Shown: one piece after another, positions 45,601 to 57,700 of the stretch
Numbering within the stretch: position 1 is the first letter of the stretch
Layout: every line of letters starts with the position of its first letter
The notes under the pieces: model-generated
What the model saw: the letters and a program-made list of their open reading frames with translations, nothing else
Database searches by the model: none
What the model was told of the DNA's origin: nothing
Translations under genes and position numbers: made by a program
Assembly: GCA_030248135.1 (NCBI GenBank)
Contig: JASANC010000952.1
Coordinates: 37,748-101,747 of the forward strand
DNA: 64,000 bases
Source of the DNA: Theristus sp. LFF4_11
Lineage: Eukaryota > Nematoda > Chromadorea > Monhysterida > Xyalidae
Reading direction: 5' to 3'

Positions 45601-46724
45601 AGGACACGTTCAGCGTTCGGTACAGCCGGTCAAAAGCGGCCACCGAAATCGCGCGCGTCGTTCGCCAAAACTCGACGGCGTCTGTTGCGTCCTCGCGGGC
45701 CTGCTCCATGCCCTGGAAGGTTTGGCGTGCCTCCGCCGCAAAGCGCTCGTCCACGGCGGCGCGCAGGTTGGCGCGCACGTACAGCTGAGTCGGCAAACGG
45801 TTCGGTTTTGGTGATGACGAAATCGCGCTCGTTTTCAGTTTTGCACAAACGTGCGCTTGCAGTTGGCAAACGTGAAAAGACCGGTGGTTTTACGGTAATA
45901 AACCGCAACAATGGTATTTTGCGGTCGATTTGAAAAATACGTTTTTTTCACGCGTTTACCTCGTGGGACGATTGACTGAACGAAAAAAGACAGTTTTGTT
46001 TCCTGATTGACAACGCTATAGTTGATGATGGGGATTTATTACAATTATCTACCAGTAATTATGCGTGATTCTGCTACATAAGGTGATCTTTTCTCTGTAA
46101 TCTTGGTTGTTCTCCAGTCCAATAGATCGCCACTCTTTTGCTGTTCGAAGTCTATCAATTCGTTAGAGTGACCGTTTCGTTACCTCGTGCAAGTACACGA
46201 GCGGTTGAGGCCCGTTCAACTGCTGCTCATCCGGCCATTCCTGCCAAGCACGCGCCAACAGGCCGAACTGCGTTCCCCAGTCGCCCAGCAAGTTCAGTGC
46301 GGTCACTCGATGACCGCCAGCACGCAGTATGTTGCTGATGAACTGACCGTGCAGTGTCCCCCGCAAATGGCCGATGTGGAACGGTTTCGCAACGTTTGGA
46401 GAACTGAAAACTCGAGAAATAAAGTACAGTCCATTCGGAAAATATATGCAACAAGACGTAATGACCAGCCAATCAGCGCTGAGAATTGGTCATGACCAAC
46501 CAATCAGCTACCTGTTTTGCGGACAAGCAAGCCAATAAACGTGCGGCAGTTGTGAATATGTGCCAAAAATTAACAAAAAAAAGTTAACTTTCGAAACATT
46601 TCAGTGGGTTTCACCTGTACTCAACAACAATTCGTTTCGTGTTTTGAGCACCAACAGCCTCCCTCAACAACTGCTCCCCGATGCGCCGTTCCAGTGCGAA
46701 CTGCGCCACACGGCGAAGGTCCAT
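42670..46724 (-). CDS. RARS2: Mitochondrial arginyl-tRNA synthetase (5' end may be missing)
   Basis: Seven exons (46724-46615, 46403-46184, 45784-45506, 45138-44947, 44507-44176, 43611-43313, 42818-42670) give 526 aa in frame. The class I signature [10 protein letters not shown] follows [15 protein letters not shown], then [29 protein letters not shown] and [11 protein letters not shown] match RARS2, and the C-terminus [18 protein letters not shown] is the anticodon-binding domain's last helix. MKSRRGN stands at the KMSKS-equivalent position, as in RARS2 rather than the cytosolic enzyme. It attaches Arg to mitochondrial tRNA(Arg). Intron 4 is GC-AG (CAG|GCAAGT). The protein is about 50 residues shorter than human at the N-terminus and has no clear targeting peptide. 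An acceptor-like TTGCCAG just before the ATG suggests an upstream exon I could not place. Confidence 0.92.
43016..43236 (+). mobile_element. Repeat family D copy
   Basis: Has CTGCGACTGAATGCG, GAAAACTAGTTTCAATTTTT, GGACTCGGATCACTTTACC and GCGCATTGAGTTGCGGCACC. RARS2 intron 6 (opposite strand). Confidence 0.8.
43935..44110. mobile_element. MITE family A, diverged copy
   Basis: Retains CTAAAACTCTTAAACTCC, GAGTTGATTGGTTGGTGGTC, GCATGG and CCAATCAGC blocks, ending TTAGACTG. RARS2 intron 5. Confidence 0.6.
44578..44810. mobile_element. MITE family B copy
   Basis: Hairpin with GCCCGTGCGACGGTGTGGGC and CCCACACCGTCGCGCGGG ends. RARS2 GC-AG intron 4. Confidence 0.88.
45349..45495 (+). mobile_element. 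Repeat family F copy
   Basis: TTCGCTGATGTTTTACCCAG, CTGTCTGTGGTAAAACACC, GACGAGCCAGGGGGCACC and ATGCGTCTACCTGGCGAAAC are shared with 60187 and (reversed) 61798. RARS2 intron 3. Confidence 0.75.
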
Positions 46725-47049
46725 CCAGTTCCAGACTGGCAACAACAATCAAGTTAAAAAAAACTTGAGACCTATCTCAAACTCTTTACGGTAATTTCAT
46801 CACACCCTCTGTTTCAGACAATATTTGATGTATCGTTTGTGACGAATGTGGACGGCAGTCACTCCCTGTTACGACTGATGTCAAACCGCTTTCAGAAACG
46901 AAAATGTTTCGCAAATTTATTCCGGTAATAATATTTCGCTTTTTTTGACAATGTGAAAACAACAATGTCAACAGAACAACAACAAAAAGGCTCAACCAAC
47001 AAACATCACAACAGACATTATATTCCATCCACCTGCTAATATTGCATCA
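46725..47049. other. Gap between NMD3 and RARS2
   Basis: Only 325 bp separate the NMD3 stop from the RARS2 ATG on the same strand. TTTATT on plus (AATAAA on minus) at about 46916 fits the NMD3 poly(A) signal. A missing RARS2 first exon may also lie here. Confidence 0.55.
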
Positions 47050-50000
47050 TCATCCCATTCCACTACCAGACACATCATCCCCATCAACGATTTCATCAGC
47101 GTTGATTTCGTCCAGCTCCAAGTCATCGAGCATTTCCTGCAGACTCACTTGTGGCACTTCATCGTCAGCATCGCCCGTGTCCATTTCAACGTCGGGCAAT
47201 CGTTTCTTTCGTGAATCTGTGTTTGTCAATGGCAAGTTATGATTTTCAAAAACTTCGTGAACGAACAAACAACTCGTTTTTTCTGGCCGACCGCGGTAGA
47301 TGTTGATGTTCTGTCGCGTCAGCGGGTCTTCTTCCAGATCGTCCAGGAAATCATCGTAATCACTATAAAAAAACACATAAAAACGTTCATAATTTCAAAA
47401 CAGTTCGTAGTTAGCGAGTGAATTGGAGCACCACACCGACACAGCAATGCACAGAAGCAAAGAACGTTCACGTAAGTTGGTTGATTTGTGTACAGTCGAA
47501 CTCCAAATTATAGGGAATCCGCTGATTGGTTGGTCATCACGTGCATACATGCATTCTGTGCAAACCAAACTCCGCCCCCCCCCGTAGCAATTTCTGCACA
47601 GAATGCATGCATCACGTGATCACGCTGATTACCTATAATTTAGAGTTCCCGACTGTAGCTGCTAACCGTTCAATGGATGCTGTTTCGAGCATGTCCTCAG
47701 CCAAACGTTTCAGCCTCCACTGACGACGTCGCTTACGCTGCTCGCGGTCGTAGACCTTGCGCACAAGCACCTGACAAAAAATATGGTCCGGCATGAAATA
47801 CTCAAATTATAAACACAGATTATCAGTACAGAAGAGTTAGGTCGATGATTCCGGACGTTTCGGACGCCAATTATCTACTGGAAATTCAAGTGCATTCTGC
47901 TGCATTCGCATTGCACAACACATGAGAAAAGCGTCTACAGTCGAACTCAAGAACGTATCCAACTAGCTTCGGCATGCATCCTGTGCATGGAATTGCCGTG
48001 TGGAGGCGGAGTTCGGTTTTCATAGAACCGCCAACCAATCAGCTCATTGGATATGTTTTAGAGTCAGATCAGACTGTACCACATCCGGCAACTGGTCGCG
48101 TGGTATCGCGTCGAACACAGCGTTGTTGACGTTGCTATTCTCCAAATCGAAGCTGAAAAAAAAACGAAAACCATCTTTATCAATTCAGAATTTTCGTCTG
48201 AATCAAAACAAAACAAACAAATATTGCTGTAATCAGTGACCAAATTGCCACGACCAACCCGTGAACGGTGTCACCAGGGCTGAGCAGATTACCAAGATGC
48301 GTCCGTGTGTTGTACTGACGTGCACCACTCCTACCAAGTTCACTCGAGCGCATCACCCACGTGTCTGCGATACTGTGCTGGAAAAAAGCGCACAGAGTAG
48401 ACACAATGAAACGCTGACATATTGTTCAATATTCACGAGACTGGGCAAGAGCACAAGGGAAAATTGTGATTGACAGCGAAAACTTTGCACACCATACCCG
48501 CGCGACGGTGTGGGGTACCGCTGTGCGCAGCCCTCAAACCGGCGTGTGGCCCGCATGAACAAGCTTTGCGAGCTTTGCTTCATTGCATTGGCTGTCCTCA
48601 AAATGGCGCACAGCCCTCAAACTGGTGTCGCGAAAATACCATAAAACCATCGCGAAAAAAAACCTTGCGGGCTGCACACACACACACTGACACACCCTGT
48701 GCGACACATGCCCGTAGCCGCCGGGCGCATCGAGCAGTTCCAAGTCCATCACGGTGTATTCCGTGAACTGACGCGGTTGACACAGACTTTCGAACGGCTC
48801 ACGGAAGTAGACCGTCGATGAGACGTCGGCCACTGGAAACAACTTGAGGGGCATTCATGAATCAGTATTTAGTGACCGCGCAGCTATGTTATAACACTAA
48901 ATGCTGCTTCATGAATGCCGCTTTGCGAAAAATATAAATGGTCAATGCAGCTTTGCATTTTGTCAAGCCCACCACCACACACACGAACATTTGCCGGTGG
49001 ACGGATCGATCAAATGAATCAAGTTGGAGACGCGCGTGCACACGCAGATTTGACCGACGTTGCCGAGCGAGCGTGCGAGCTTCTTCGGCAGACAAACGAT
49101 GTTGTCCTGCAAAGGTAAACGATGAAACGCAGAAAATTGCAGCAGAAAACTCGAATAATACTGTGCAAGCGCACTGATTGGCTGTCTGGAGGCGCCGGCA
49201 ACCAATCAGCGAGCTGATCTCTGCTTGCGACACACACCTTGCAGATGGGTGCGACCTCCACCGAGTACGTGTGTTTGTAGTCGAACGTGTTGTTCTTTGG
49301 GTCGTGCGTCACCAATTCCTGCGCGTGACCGTAGCGCGACGGCAGCACTTGCAAGATGAAGTCCACCAATTTGCGTGCCTCCTGTTGTTTGCCGTAGAAG
49401 AAGTCCATGCCAGCTGCGAAAATGAAACGACATGACTGAGAAAGACAACGCTCAAACAGTACTACAATATTTTCATGTTTTTATTATCAGATAATTTCAT
49501 CAAAGATAAATGCCGAAACAACCTGGCATCGGTTTTATTCCAGTCGTAAGGCGGTGCAAATTTCGCTTCAAGACCATCTGTTCCAAATAGAAGAGCGTTT
49601 TACGGTGCTCACAGCGTTGCCGCGTCTGAAGAAGCAAAACGTCAATCAAACCAGCAAAAAATCATCAACAGATACAGTCGACCTCCAAATTATGGGGAAT
49701 TAGCTGATTGGTTGGTGGTTTAATTTAGAGTTCGACTGTAGATGGAATAAAACAACACAACATGATCTCGCCTGCACAACAGCACGCCAAAAGTCCTTCG
49801 CTTCAGCCCGTCTACAATCGTCACACATCAACGATTGAACCACGAATTCAACAGTGACCGATTGCTGCAGAATGGCGCCACCCAGCACCTGAAACGTCAA
49901 GGAGACATTTGCGAATCGCTTCAGCGGTGCTATTCGGCTTGCAGCTCTGATCAGAGACGCAAAACAGGACGACGTGAATGCTGTCGACGCAGCTCCTACC

Positions 50001-51208
50001 CAGCGTCCGCAACCGACCGAGCCCGCTCGATCCGGCCAAATTGCGTCACTACGTTTCCCACCTGTTGGGCGATGAACAACAACAACGGGAAATCGTTTAA
50101 CCAGTTTACCGCCAAGCAAAAAAATCAACAATTTGACAACAATAAAAGGGTGAAAATTGCAACCGAACTGACTTCTTTCTGTATGGTCAGTTTCAGTTTG
50201 ACGCGTCGTGAGTGTGGCTCCGTCCAAACGAACCCTGCGTCCACAAGACGCACCTTCGCCAGCGGCACTTTTAGTCGCTTCAAACACAAACCAAGCAGCT
50301 CTTTCGACTCGAGTGGCGCTAGAATCCAAGCGTCCGGCGGCTGAAAGTGGTTGCACATACAGGCGATTGAAAGCATTTTGGAGTTCACAAGCTCGTATTG
50401 TGTTCATGTGGCAGCAGATTTGAACGAAACCGTCGTATTGCGCTCATCGGTTAACTGAACCCGAATAGAATCGAAATTGTCAAGCAATTCGCGTCTGTAG
50501 CGCAGGTGTAGGACTTCTGTCTATCGTTCTGTAGGTGGAAAGTTCGACTGTGGACAAGAGACATAATGGAGAAACTAAAGTGAGACTAACAACATCTAAT
50601 GGTCTGCTCCCTCCAGAGCCGAGGGTAAATTGGCCTTGGGGCAGAATTGTCCGTTTCCGACAGAGTTTGGTACCTTGGGGTTTCCGGAACCGGTGCGCGA
50701 ACAAATAAATTTAAAAAAAATCAGTTGCACGGCGCAGCACATCTGGTTGGTGACAGCCGACCTGTAAATATCGATCACAGAACTTGCACCAGCTGAGCGT
50801 GCTGCTGCGCGGTATGCCCTCCGTGACGTCAACACGCGTACGCACGCACGACACACACATGTTTACCGCATTCGGCTCGATCGCGATGCCGCACTCGCAG
50901 CACAAACTGAAATGTATGGAAAAACGGGCTTTTGTAAACATCATGTCAAATGTCAAATTTCAAAACGCGATTTGATATAAAAATAAATTGCCGTTTTGAC
51001 GATGTACGCAATTTCAAGCGTTTAGCTTCTGGCAGATCAGAGAACTTGCTTAATTACAGGAAATTAACAATCGGATGGAATATAGTGTTGCTTTTTTCAC
51101 ACAAAAAACTCCAGTGACGCACATTTTAGCGAGTGTGCGTGTGCTGAGGCAGCGTGCGCCACCCTGAGCGTGGTCGTCGGATGCCACAAGCGTCCCAACG
51201 TCTTCCAT
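47050..51208 (-). CDS. NMD3: NMD3, 60S ribosomal subunit nuclear export adaptor
   Basis: Twelve exons give 548 aa with all junctions in frame: 51208-51123, 50906-50762, 50340-50173, 49888-49772, 49625-49523, 49413-49238, 49106-48989, 48832-48708, 48377-48259, 48152-48080, 47770-47667, 47362-47050. The N-terminal zinc-binding part is ILCCECGIAIEPN, CVSCVRTRVD and WCKFCDRYLQ, with CDDCRR later. KVRLVDAGFVWTEPHSRR, ARSLGNVGQICVCTRV and RTHLGNLLSPGDTVHG are strong family matches. The C-terminus (DYDDFLDDLEEDP...VSLQEMLDDLELDE) corresponds to the part carrying the CRM1 export signal. NMD3 loads onto late pre-60S particles and bridges them to CRM1. The intron after exon 4 appears to use a GC donor (CAG|GCGAGA). 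Several MITEs lie in its introns, two touching or nearly touching splice sites. Confidence 0.95.
47492..47657. mobile_element. MITE family A copy
   Basis: Inverted ends ACAGTCGAACTCCAAATTAT and ATAATTTAGAGTTCCCGACT. It fills the NMD3 intron up to 10 bp from the exon at 47667. Confidence 0.88.
47937..48077. mobile_element. MITE family A copy next to a splice donor
   Basis: Diverged copy whose end (CAGACTGTAC on plus) forms GTACAGTCTG on minus, the exact 5' splice site of the NMD3 exon ending at 48080. Confidence 0.72.
48491..48690. mobile_element. MITE family B, truncated copy
   Basis: Left end CCATACCCGCGCGACGGTGT is intact. The right arm stops at CTTGCGGGCTGCACAC and runs into a short (AC)n tract before the NMD3 exon at 48708. 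Confidence 0.8.
48849..48920. mobile_element. Short palindromic element, family E
   Basis: GGCATTCATGAATCAGTATT and AATGCTGCTTCATGAATGCC are inverted ends. NMD3 intron. Confidence 0.82.
49674..49740. mobile_element. MITE family A, short internally deleted copy
   Basis: Only 67 bp: TACAGTCGACCTCCAAATTA, a GATTGGTTGGTGG core and TAATTTAGAGTTCGACTGTA. Both ends are kept and the middle is lost. Confidence 0.85.
49985..50095 (+). mobile_element. Repeat family G copy
   Basis: CGACGCAGCTCCTACCCAGC, CGACCGAGCCCGCTCGATCC, AATTGCGTCACTACG and GATGAACAACAACAACG. NMD3 intron 3. Confidence 0.72.
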
Positions 51209-52044
51209 TCTTCTGTGTTTTTGTAACCAATGCCAATCTGATGCTGAAGGTACATGTTTTTTTAAGTTTGTATATTTTATTTTAAGCCACGTGAAAGAAA
51301 TATGAAAACGCATTTTTAACGTTTATTGAGAATCTTATAAAACGACCTCGAGGAAAATATTTTTTTTATTGGGAAATAATGTTCGTTAGATGCATACGTA
51401 CATATGTAAATACATTCTAACAAAACTATTCTGCAGGTCGGTTAGTGAGTAGTTGAGTAACATCTGATAACACACAAAACCACAATCAAATATCGACTTG
51501 ACGAATCAAATTCTCTGACATATAAATCGAACCCTGTGAAAGTTAGATATCCAGGTTTGTACAGTGCCAATATTCGACTATTTACAATGCAGCAAGCAAC
51601 AGTGTAGCGGACAACAAAGCTAAAAAAGTAATAATGAAAGCCACTGGATAACCACCAGCAAGAAATGGATAAAATTCCAGAAAGATACGTAATGAGGAGA
51701 ATGGATAAGGCTTGTATTTATATGTACTCCTTACACACACATATGGATGTCAAAGTGCACCTTCCCAAGCGTCCATATATGATCTTTCATTTTGGTCCTG
51801 CAACTCAATGCGTGCATGGACTGGTAAACAGTTTCATGGATGACGCGGGAATGCAAAATCGGTAAAATGATTCGAGACCCTTACATAGGGCCGAGTCACT
51901 CAGGTGACTTTGAATTGCCACATAAAGGTTGAAACTGGTTTGCTTTCTACGTCAGCACACGCATTCAGTCGCAGAACTTAAAAAAATTGATAATACTCAG
52001 TTGCATTTCGACCAGCATGCCAACATTGCCCACCAACACAGCGC
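51209..52044. other. Spacer between NMD3 and the F-box gene
   Basis: No gene seen. Presumed NMD3 promoter and F-box gene 3' UTR; a reverse-oriented family D element covers 51779-51985. Confidence 0.55.
51779..51985 (-). mobile_element. Repeat family D copy
   Basis: Reverse orientation: ATGATCTTTCATTTTGGTCC, CATGGATGACGCGGGAATGC and TTGAAACTGGTTTGCTTTC are complements of the family blocks. Confidence 0.8.
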
Positions 52045-54302
52045 TCAATCGGACGTGAACGCGAACACAATGCGAACAAGCGACTGAGACACCGGCTGGA
52101 CGGAGAGGCCCCGGAGCGCCGGCGACGCAATGGCGTGCGCTCGCTGCAACAGTGCGCACTCGCCCACAATCGCGCTGTCAGTCACGACCGTCAGCACAAG
52201 GTGCGTTTCAATCTGCTGCACGGACTTCGAGTCGAGCACTCGATACAACGACGTCAACAGACTGGCCATGCCATGCACCGGCGCCCCGTGCACCACCGCC
52301 GACCGAAGACTGCCCCAGATGGCGCGATCCAGGAGAATATTGTAGAAGCGGCAATGGCTCAACTCTAGGCCAACGCAGTCATTCAGTACGAGCGTCTGGA
52401 TTTTCGGGCACGCCTGATGCAGAAACAGTAGACTCTCGTTCGATAACGGCAGATACGTTCGGCTCGGTGCGTTGTAGTATTTGACGGCCGTTAGATCGAG
52501 CAGTTTCAGTGCGGTGCAATTGGTGAGCGCTGCCAGCGATAGTTCGCTGCCGATTTGGCACCTGCATAAAGTAAAATGTGGTTGATGTTGAAGTGAGATG
52601 AGGTGTGGTGGGCAGCTGTTGGCTTTTGTTGTTGTTGTTGTTGGCATTTTTAGGCGATGTTTGATAGCCAGGGCTAACCCAGAGAAGCGAACAGAACGCC
52701 ATTGAGTAGGGCGCCCATCGAGTTTTCTGTCATTAAGTGCCTATACACCCCTCGGCGGGGCTCGATCTCCCTGCGCACAGACAAAAGTCTAACGCACTAC
52801 CACCAGGCCACGAGGGTGGTCAATCAAAAGTTTGGCGGCAACACAGCGACTGGCAGTGACATGAAACAAGTGTGCTCTTTTGACAGCAACAGCAGTGACA
52901 GCGGCGACATACCGACTCAAATTTGAAAACTGTGATGTGTTTGAGTGATTGATCACATAAAAGTTGACAACACAAACGACTCTGTTGATTGATCACCTCG
53001 CGAGTATCAGCGTCTCGAGCCGAACGCCACAATTCAGTCCGATCGTCTGAAAGTCCTGCGTCTCGAGTCCGGCATTGTCGCTCAAATCAATCGCCGTCAG
53101 CGTCTCGTGAAAGAATTTCGCTCCGGTGGCGAATCGCCAGAGCGGCACCGTCCGTCGACTGAAATGCTCGGCAAAGTTCAGTCGCAACTGTTGCATGCCG
53201 GTGCACGAGCGCGAGAGTTTCTCGAGAAACACCAACATCGACTCCTCCGGCCACCAGTCGGTGATGTGGTGATCGAAGATGAACCGCAGTGCGAGCGCTC
53301 GTAAACGCGTGAAACGACACAGACAGTCGAACAGATCCTCGAAGAATTCGGCTCTGTAGTAATGCGTCCGCAATGACAGCGACTCGAGGTGTCTCGTGTT
53401 CAACAGTTTCAGCACCGACGGAGGCGGCAACCGGTCGAGCCACAAGTCTACGTGACGCAGACGGTCGCACTGCCGGAACACGGTCGTCAGTCCCTCGTCC
53501 AAGTCGGGACCGTGCGGGTACTCCTTGAATTGCTCGTGCGAGTTTGTGACGAACTTCAGCGTCAATCGATCGAGCATCGGCCAACATCGCACGATCGCTC
53601 GCAACAACGCGACGTCGAGTTCGCAGTTGATCAGTTCGAGCGTACGCAGCTGCGGTGCAGCGACGCCGATCAGCGGCAGCGACACGGCCGATCTGACGCT
53701 CGGCCAGTAGTCGTGCACGGACAGCTCGCACAGGCGCTGCTTGCTGCACTGCAAGGGTGAACGGACACATCGCATGCGCAACCATGGATTGTGTTGGTGC
53801 CACTGACTGAACGCTGCTAAGCCAATGTGCCGTCAGAATTGCTGACCATCCACAATTGACTAAAGTCGAACTAATATCCAACTACAGTCAAACTCTAACT
53901 TATAGGGAATAACCTGATTGGTTGCTGGTGACGTGATGCATGATTTCTGTGCAAGCCGAGCTCCGCAATTCGTGCACAGAATGCATGCATCAACCAATCA
54001 ATCAGCAAATTGGCTATTGTTATTGCGTTTATACTGCAAAAGTACGAAATCGGGAGAGATGCATGCGAATCCAACGCCACCTGTTGCAGTTTCGCGGCCA
54101 CTTTTTTCAGCGGCACGCGGCCAGGGATGACGAGGCGTGTCGTGTGCGCCCACATCCACTGGCACACGGTGTACCACTGCAGGTTGACGCTCTCAACCGC
54201 GAGCAGCTCGGCTGGACTCAAATAGCCGAAGATTTGCCGGTAGACGTGCCCTGGCAGCGACACCCCCGAGTTGTCCGTCCTTGCTTCGGAGCATTCTTCC
54301 AT
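52045..54302 (-). CDS. F-box / leucine-rich-repeat protein
   Basis: Three exons, 54302-54081, 53748-52997 and 52561-52045, give 496 aa in frame (phases 0, then 2). Residues about 16-60 form an F-box (LPGHVYRQIFGYLSPAELLAV...LQWYTVCQWMW), the Skp1-binding helix set of SCF ubiquitin ligases. The rest is leucine-rich: LRTLELINCELD, LDRLTLKFV, LRHVDLWLD, LESLSLRTHY, LRALALRF, MQQLRLNF, LTAIDLSDNAGLE, LKLLDLTAV and IQTLVLNDCVGLEL, at AMN1/FBXL-like spacing. It is likely a substrate receptor for ubiquitination. The target is unknown, and I cannot name an orthologue. It sits between NMD3 and SYF1 on the same strand; intron 1 has a diverged family A element and intron 2 a SINE. Confidence 0.85.
52630..52818 (-). 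mobile_element. tRNA-derived SINE
   Basis: Reverse orientation: (TTG)n tail near 52630, TTTTTAGGCGATG, AGGGCGCCCATCG, GGCGGGGCTCGATC (B box complement) and CCACCAGGCCACGAGG (A box complement). Intron 2 of the F-box gene. Confidence 0.9.
53884..54015. mobile_element. MITE family A, diverged copy
   Basis: ACAGTCAAACTCTAACTTAT, TGATTGGTTGCTGGTGACGT and GCATGCATCAACCAATCA remain; the right terminus is lost. Intron 1 of the F-box gene. Confidence 0.72.
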
Positions 54303-54781
54303 TGGCTGTGTTCTGTTTAATTGGAATGAAACTGGATTTTTTTCCTTTATTTCACGTCTTCCATTGGATTGTGTTCTATTTAATTGGAATGAAATTGGAT
54401 TTTTTGTTTTGTTTTTATTTCACGTTAAACTTCGAACAGCAACAGAGTGGCGATTTATTAGACTGGAGAACCACCAAGATTACAGGAAAAAGGACCACAT
54501 TATATCTCAAAATCAGACATAATTACAGCTAGATAATTGCAATAATCGCCCATCGTCAACTTTTTAACAGAACGAAGTCAAAACGAAGTAACACACAGAA
54601 ATATTCAAAGGATCTCCGACCTGTCGAATCGAATGCCGAACCGTATTGCAAATTGAATTTCTTTTTATTTTTTTTCAAAACTCGTTTGAAACAGAAAACC
54701 AAACTTTTATAACAGTAATACCGGTATGGTGAGAGAAAAAGAAAAGTCGCAAATTAAGCAACATCACAAATTTTCAAAATG
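54303..54781. other. Gap between F-box gene and SYF1
   Basis: Contains an imperfect tandem duplication of about 67 bp at 54294-54420 (CTGTGTTCTGTTTAATTGGA and CTGGATTTTTT blocks). No gene. Confidence 0.6.
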
Positions 54782-57700
54782 TCAACCATCATCTTCATCA
54801 TTGACCAATCCGCCGAACACTTCAGTGGGCACCGCTCGTTTCTCGACGGCAATTTCTGAAATTTGTGAATTTTTTAATGAAAATGCAGTCCGAACTGAAC
54901 CAAACCCAATCGCGACCTTGTTTTTTGGCAGCTGTCTGCTCATTGTCGTCGTCGTCGTCATCCATGACGTCATCGATGTCAATCTCATCCGGATTGGCAG
55001 TGCCAACCACTTCTTTCGCTGCTGCCACCTGACAGATGCGACACAATCGAATGGCAAAAAAGAACCAACCAACAAAGGTACACAATTACAGCATTCAAAT
55101 GGTGATCATTCCGATAAGACCAACCAATCAGTGCCTGCCTGTACTTGCAAGCAGCTCAATGCACGATTTGCGCACAAATCTGCGTCCTTAGCAGCACACT
55201 TTCAATTGCAATTACACAGTCTCAATCTCAGTGCACAAATCGTCAAAAACATTAAACAAACGAATGCCATTAGTCATCGAACACGCGTACCCCCCCCCCC
55301 CCGGTGTACCTGTGCATCGCCGCGCACGAACGCGATCGATCCGGCAGCAGCAGCCGGAGCATGACGTGGCGTGCCAGCAGACGCTGAAGCGCGCGCCTCC
55401 TCGCTGGCCAGCCGTTGCACACGCGCTTCCAGCAACGCCATGCTGTCGCCAGCGGTCAAATCGTCAACTGCAAATAGACAATCGCATCGAGTTTCGTTCG
55501 AATTACGACGCATTCGAATTCGAATTAAATTCGAGTTACGAATTCGACACTTATTGTCACGAGTCCCGACACCTGCTCTTCGCACCATCTCCCCCCCAAT
55601 TGAAGAGGTGGTAGAATTCAGAATATAAAACGTGTCGTGTAAGTTGCGCTAAAATTCAGCAAACCGCACAGCACTGTACGTTGATAAATGCTCTCCAGCA
55701 AACTTGTGTCCAGATTCATCAGCAACCGGAAATGCAGCCAGTCTGGTTTTATAATTCCGACGCCCGACTAGGGGTGGGTCGGTATAAAAAACGGTTTTTT
55801 CGGTATAAAAAACGGTATAAAAAACGGTTTTTTATACCAGCGCCAAAAAATGGCCAAAATAAATTACCGATATTTTACCGCGTAAATTTTGGTTTTTTTC
55901 CGGTTTTTTATACCGCCGAAGGACCCAAATTTCAATTTTTGAAATCACTCAAAATGCACTGTATTCCGCATATCCATTTCAATTTTCATTTTCGCCACTT
56001 CATAACTTGATGTTCCGGAGAACACAATTCACGCTCTTGGTCTAAATAAAGCACCCTGAGACCCGTGTCAAGTGTTGCTGGCAACAGCACGGAATCGTTG
56101 CTGTCAAACTGCGACAGCACGGATTCGCAGTCCCCGTCGGCAGCGTCAGCTGCTGCCACTGAGAACATTGCTGCGCTTGCATCGGCAAATTGTGTGGACA
56201 GCTCTGATGACGACTTCACTGATGATGATGGTGACGGCTGCATTGATGATACTCATGATGATGATGATGAATAGACAAAAATCGGGTGAATTGCTAATAT
56301 TTATTCAGTCAAATTTCCTGAAATTTTGTGTCTTTGAACTCGGAAATTGCTCAAAGTTTTGTTGGTGATGTCGTCGTGCTGTTGTACTGGTGATAGTGAC
56401 CCGAATCTCCATCTGATTTTTTGCTCTTTCAATTTTGTTCTTGGTTCACTTCTTTCGTCTGTGCGGGTTCGTGATTCTTTTTGTCTTTCGGTGATCTTTT
56501 ATTTAGAAACGCGGTGAAATTGTTGTGCAGTTACATATCTCTCGATCGTGTCAGTTCAATTGATTTGCATGTATCACATTCCTTGCTGTTTCAAATATCA
56601 ATCTGTCTTGCGTTAATTTTTTTTTGTTTTAAACTCGCATCTGATAATTTTTCTGATGCTGCATTCTCTCTAAGCGCCACCGATTCAAATAAAATCAAGA
56701 TTGGAATAGGTTCCCATTGAAACACATACAGTTTCTGGCTAGAATTGTGGTCTTTTACTCATTATTCAGCGGTTTGCGTAAAATCAGAGTACCAGAAATT
56801 GTCGCAATCACAAGATTCTTCAAATGCTGGGTCGGTAAAAAAACCGGGTATAAAGAACCGGACGCGGTATAAAAAACCGTTTTATGTACATGGATTTGAA
56901 AAAAACCGTTTTTTACCACCCCTACGCCCGACCCAATATGAATTCTTGAACTCGACAATTTCCTCCAACTACACATTTCGCAATACATGCAAAGGTGAAG
57001 CATACTAGATTTCTGCTGTCCCCCAGCCGCCGCCAACATCTGCGCGGACATGTAGTTCACTTGCGTGTTGTACGTCGCCTGTACCGAGCGCTTGATGCGC
57101 AGCATCTCCCGGACGGTGTCCTCGTTGCCGTGGTGCACCTCGAAGTCCTTCCACGTCTCCCAAAAGTGCGGTTGCAGCTGCAATTGGTGACAACGACAAT
57201 AAATGGCGTTCGTTCGTGGTTCTGGTCGACTATCAAACAAGTCTCGCTGTGTTTCATCTTGCTGGTAAACGCATACGGTCCAGCTTGATAATATGATATG
57301 CAGTATGACGTGATGACCAACCAATCAGCGCTGAGAATTGCTCATGACCAACCAATCAGCTAGTTGCATATATTAGACTGTAACCAATCAGCGTGTGCGG
57401 AAACTGGTAACTGGTCATGAATGAATGAGTCAATGAAGAGGATCAGGATCTGTGAAATGCCAGCCCACCCTCGGGTCACAAATCTGTGCGCAGTGCGCGT
57501 ACACAGCCCGGGCGCGATCAATTTCGCCGAGTTTCCTCTCCAGTTCCGCGAATCGCAGACACATTTCACTGAAAACAGCAAACGATTTTTTTCAAAAAGA
57601 CGATTTTTTGTTTCAGTGTGAATTCGTTTCGACCAATATTTCCATATCAACTGAAAATAAAACACAAACCAACCGCGAATTATCCTCCGGCAAGCGTTCA

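Noticed and set aside
56065..56274. Plus-strand acidic 69-codon frame in SYF1 intron 17
   Set aside because: The acidic C-terminus is suggestive, but there is no supported upstream exon or homology, so it is left out as a gene.
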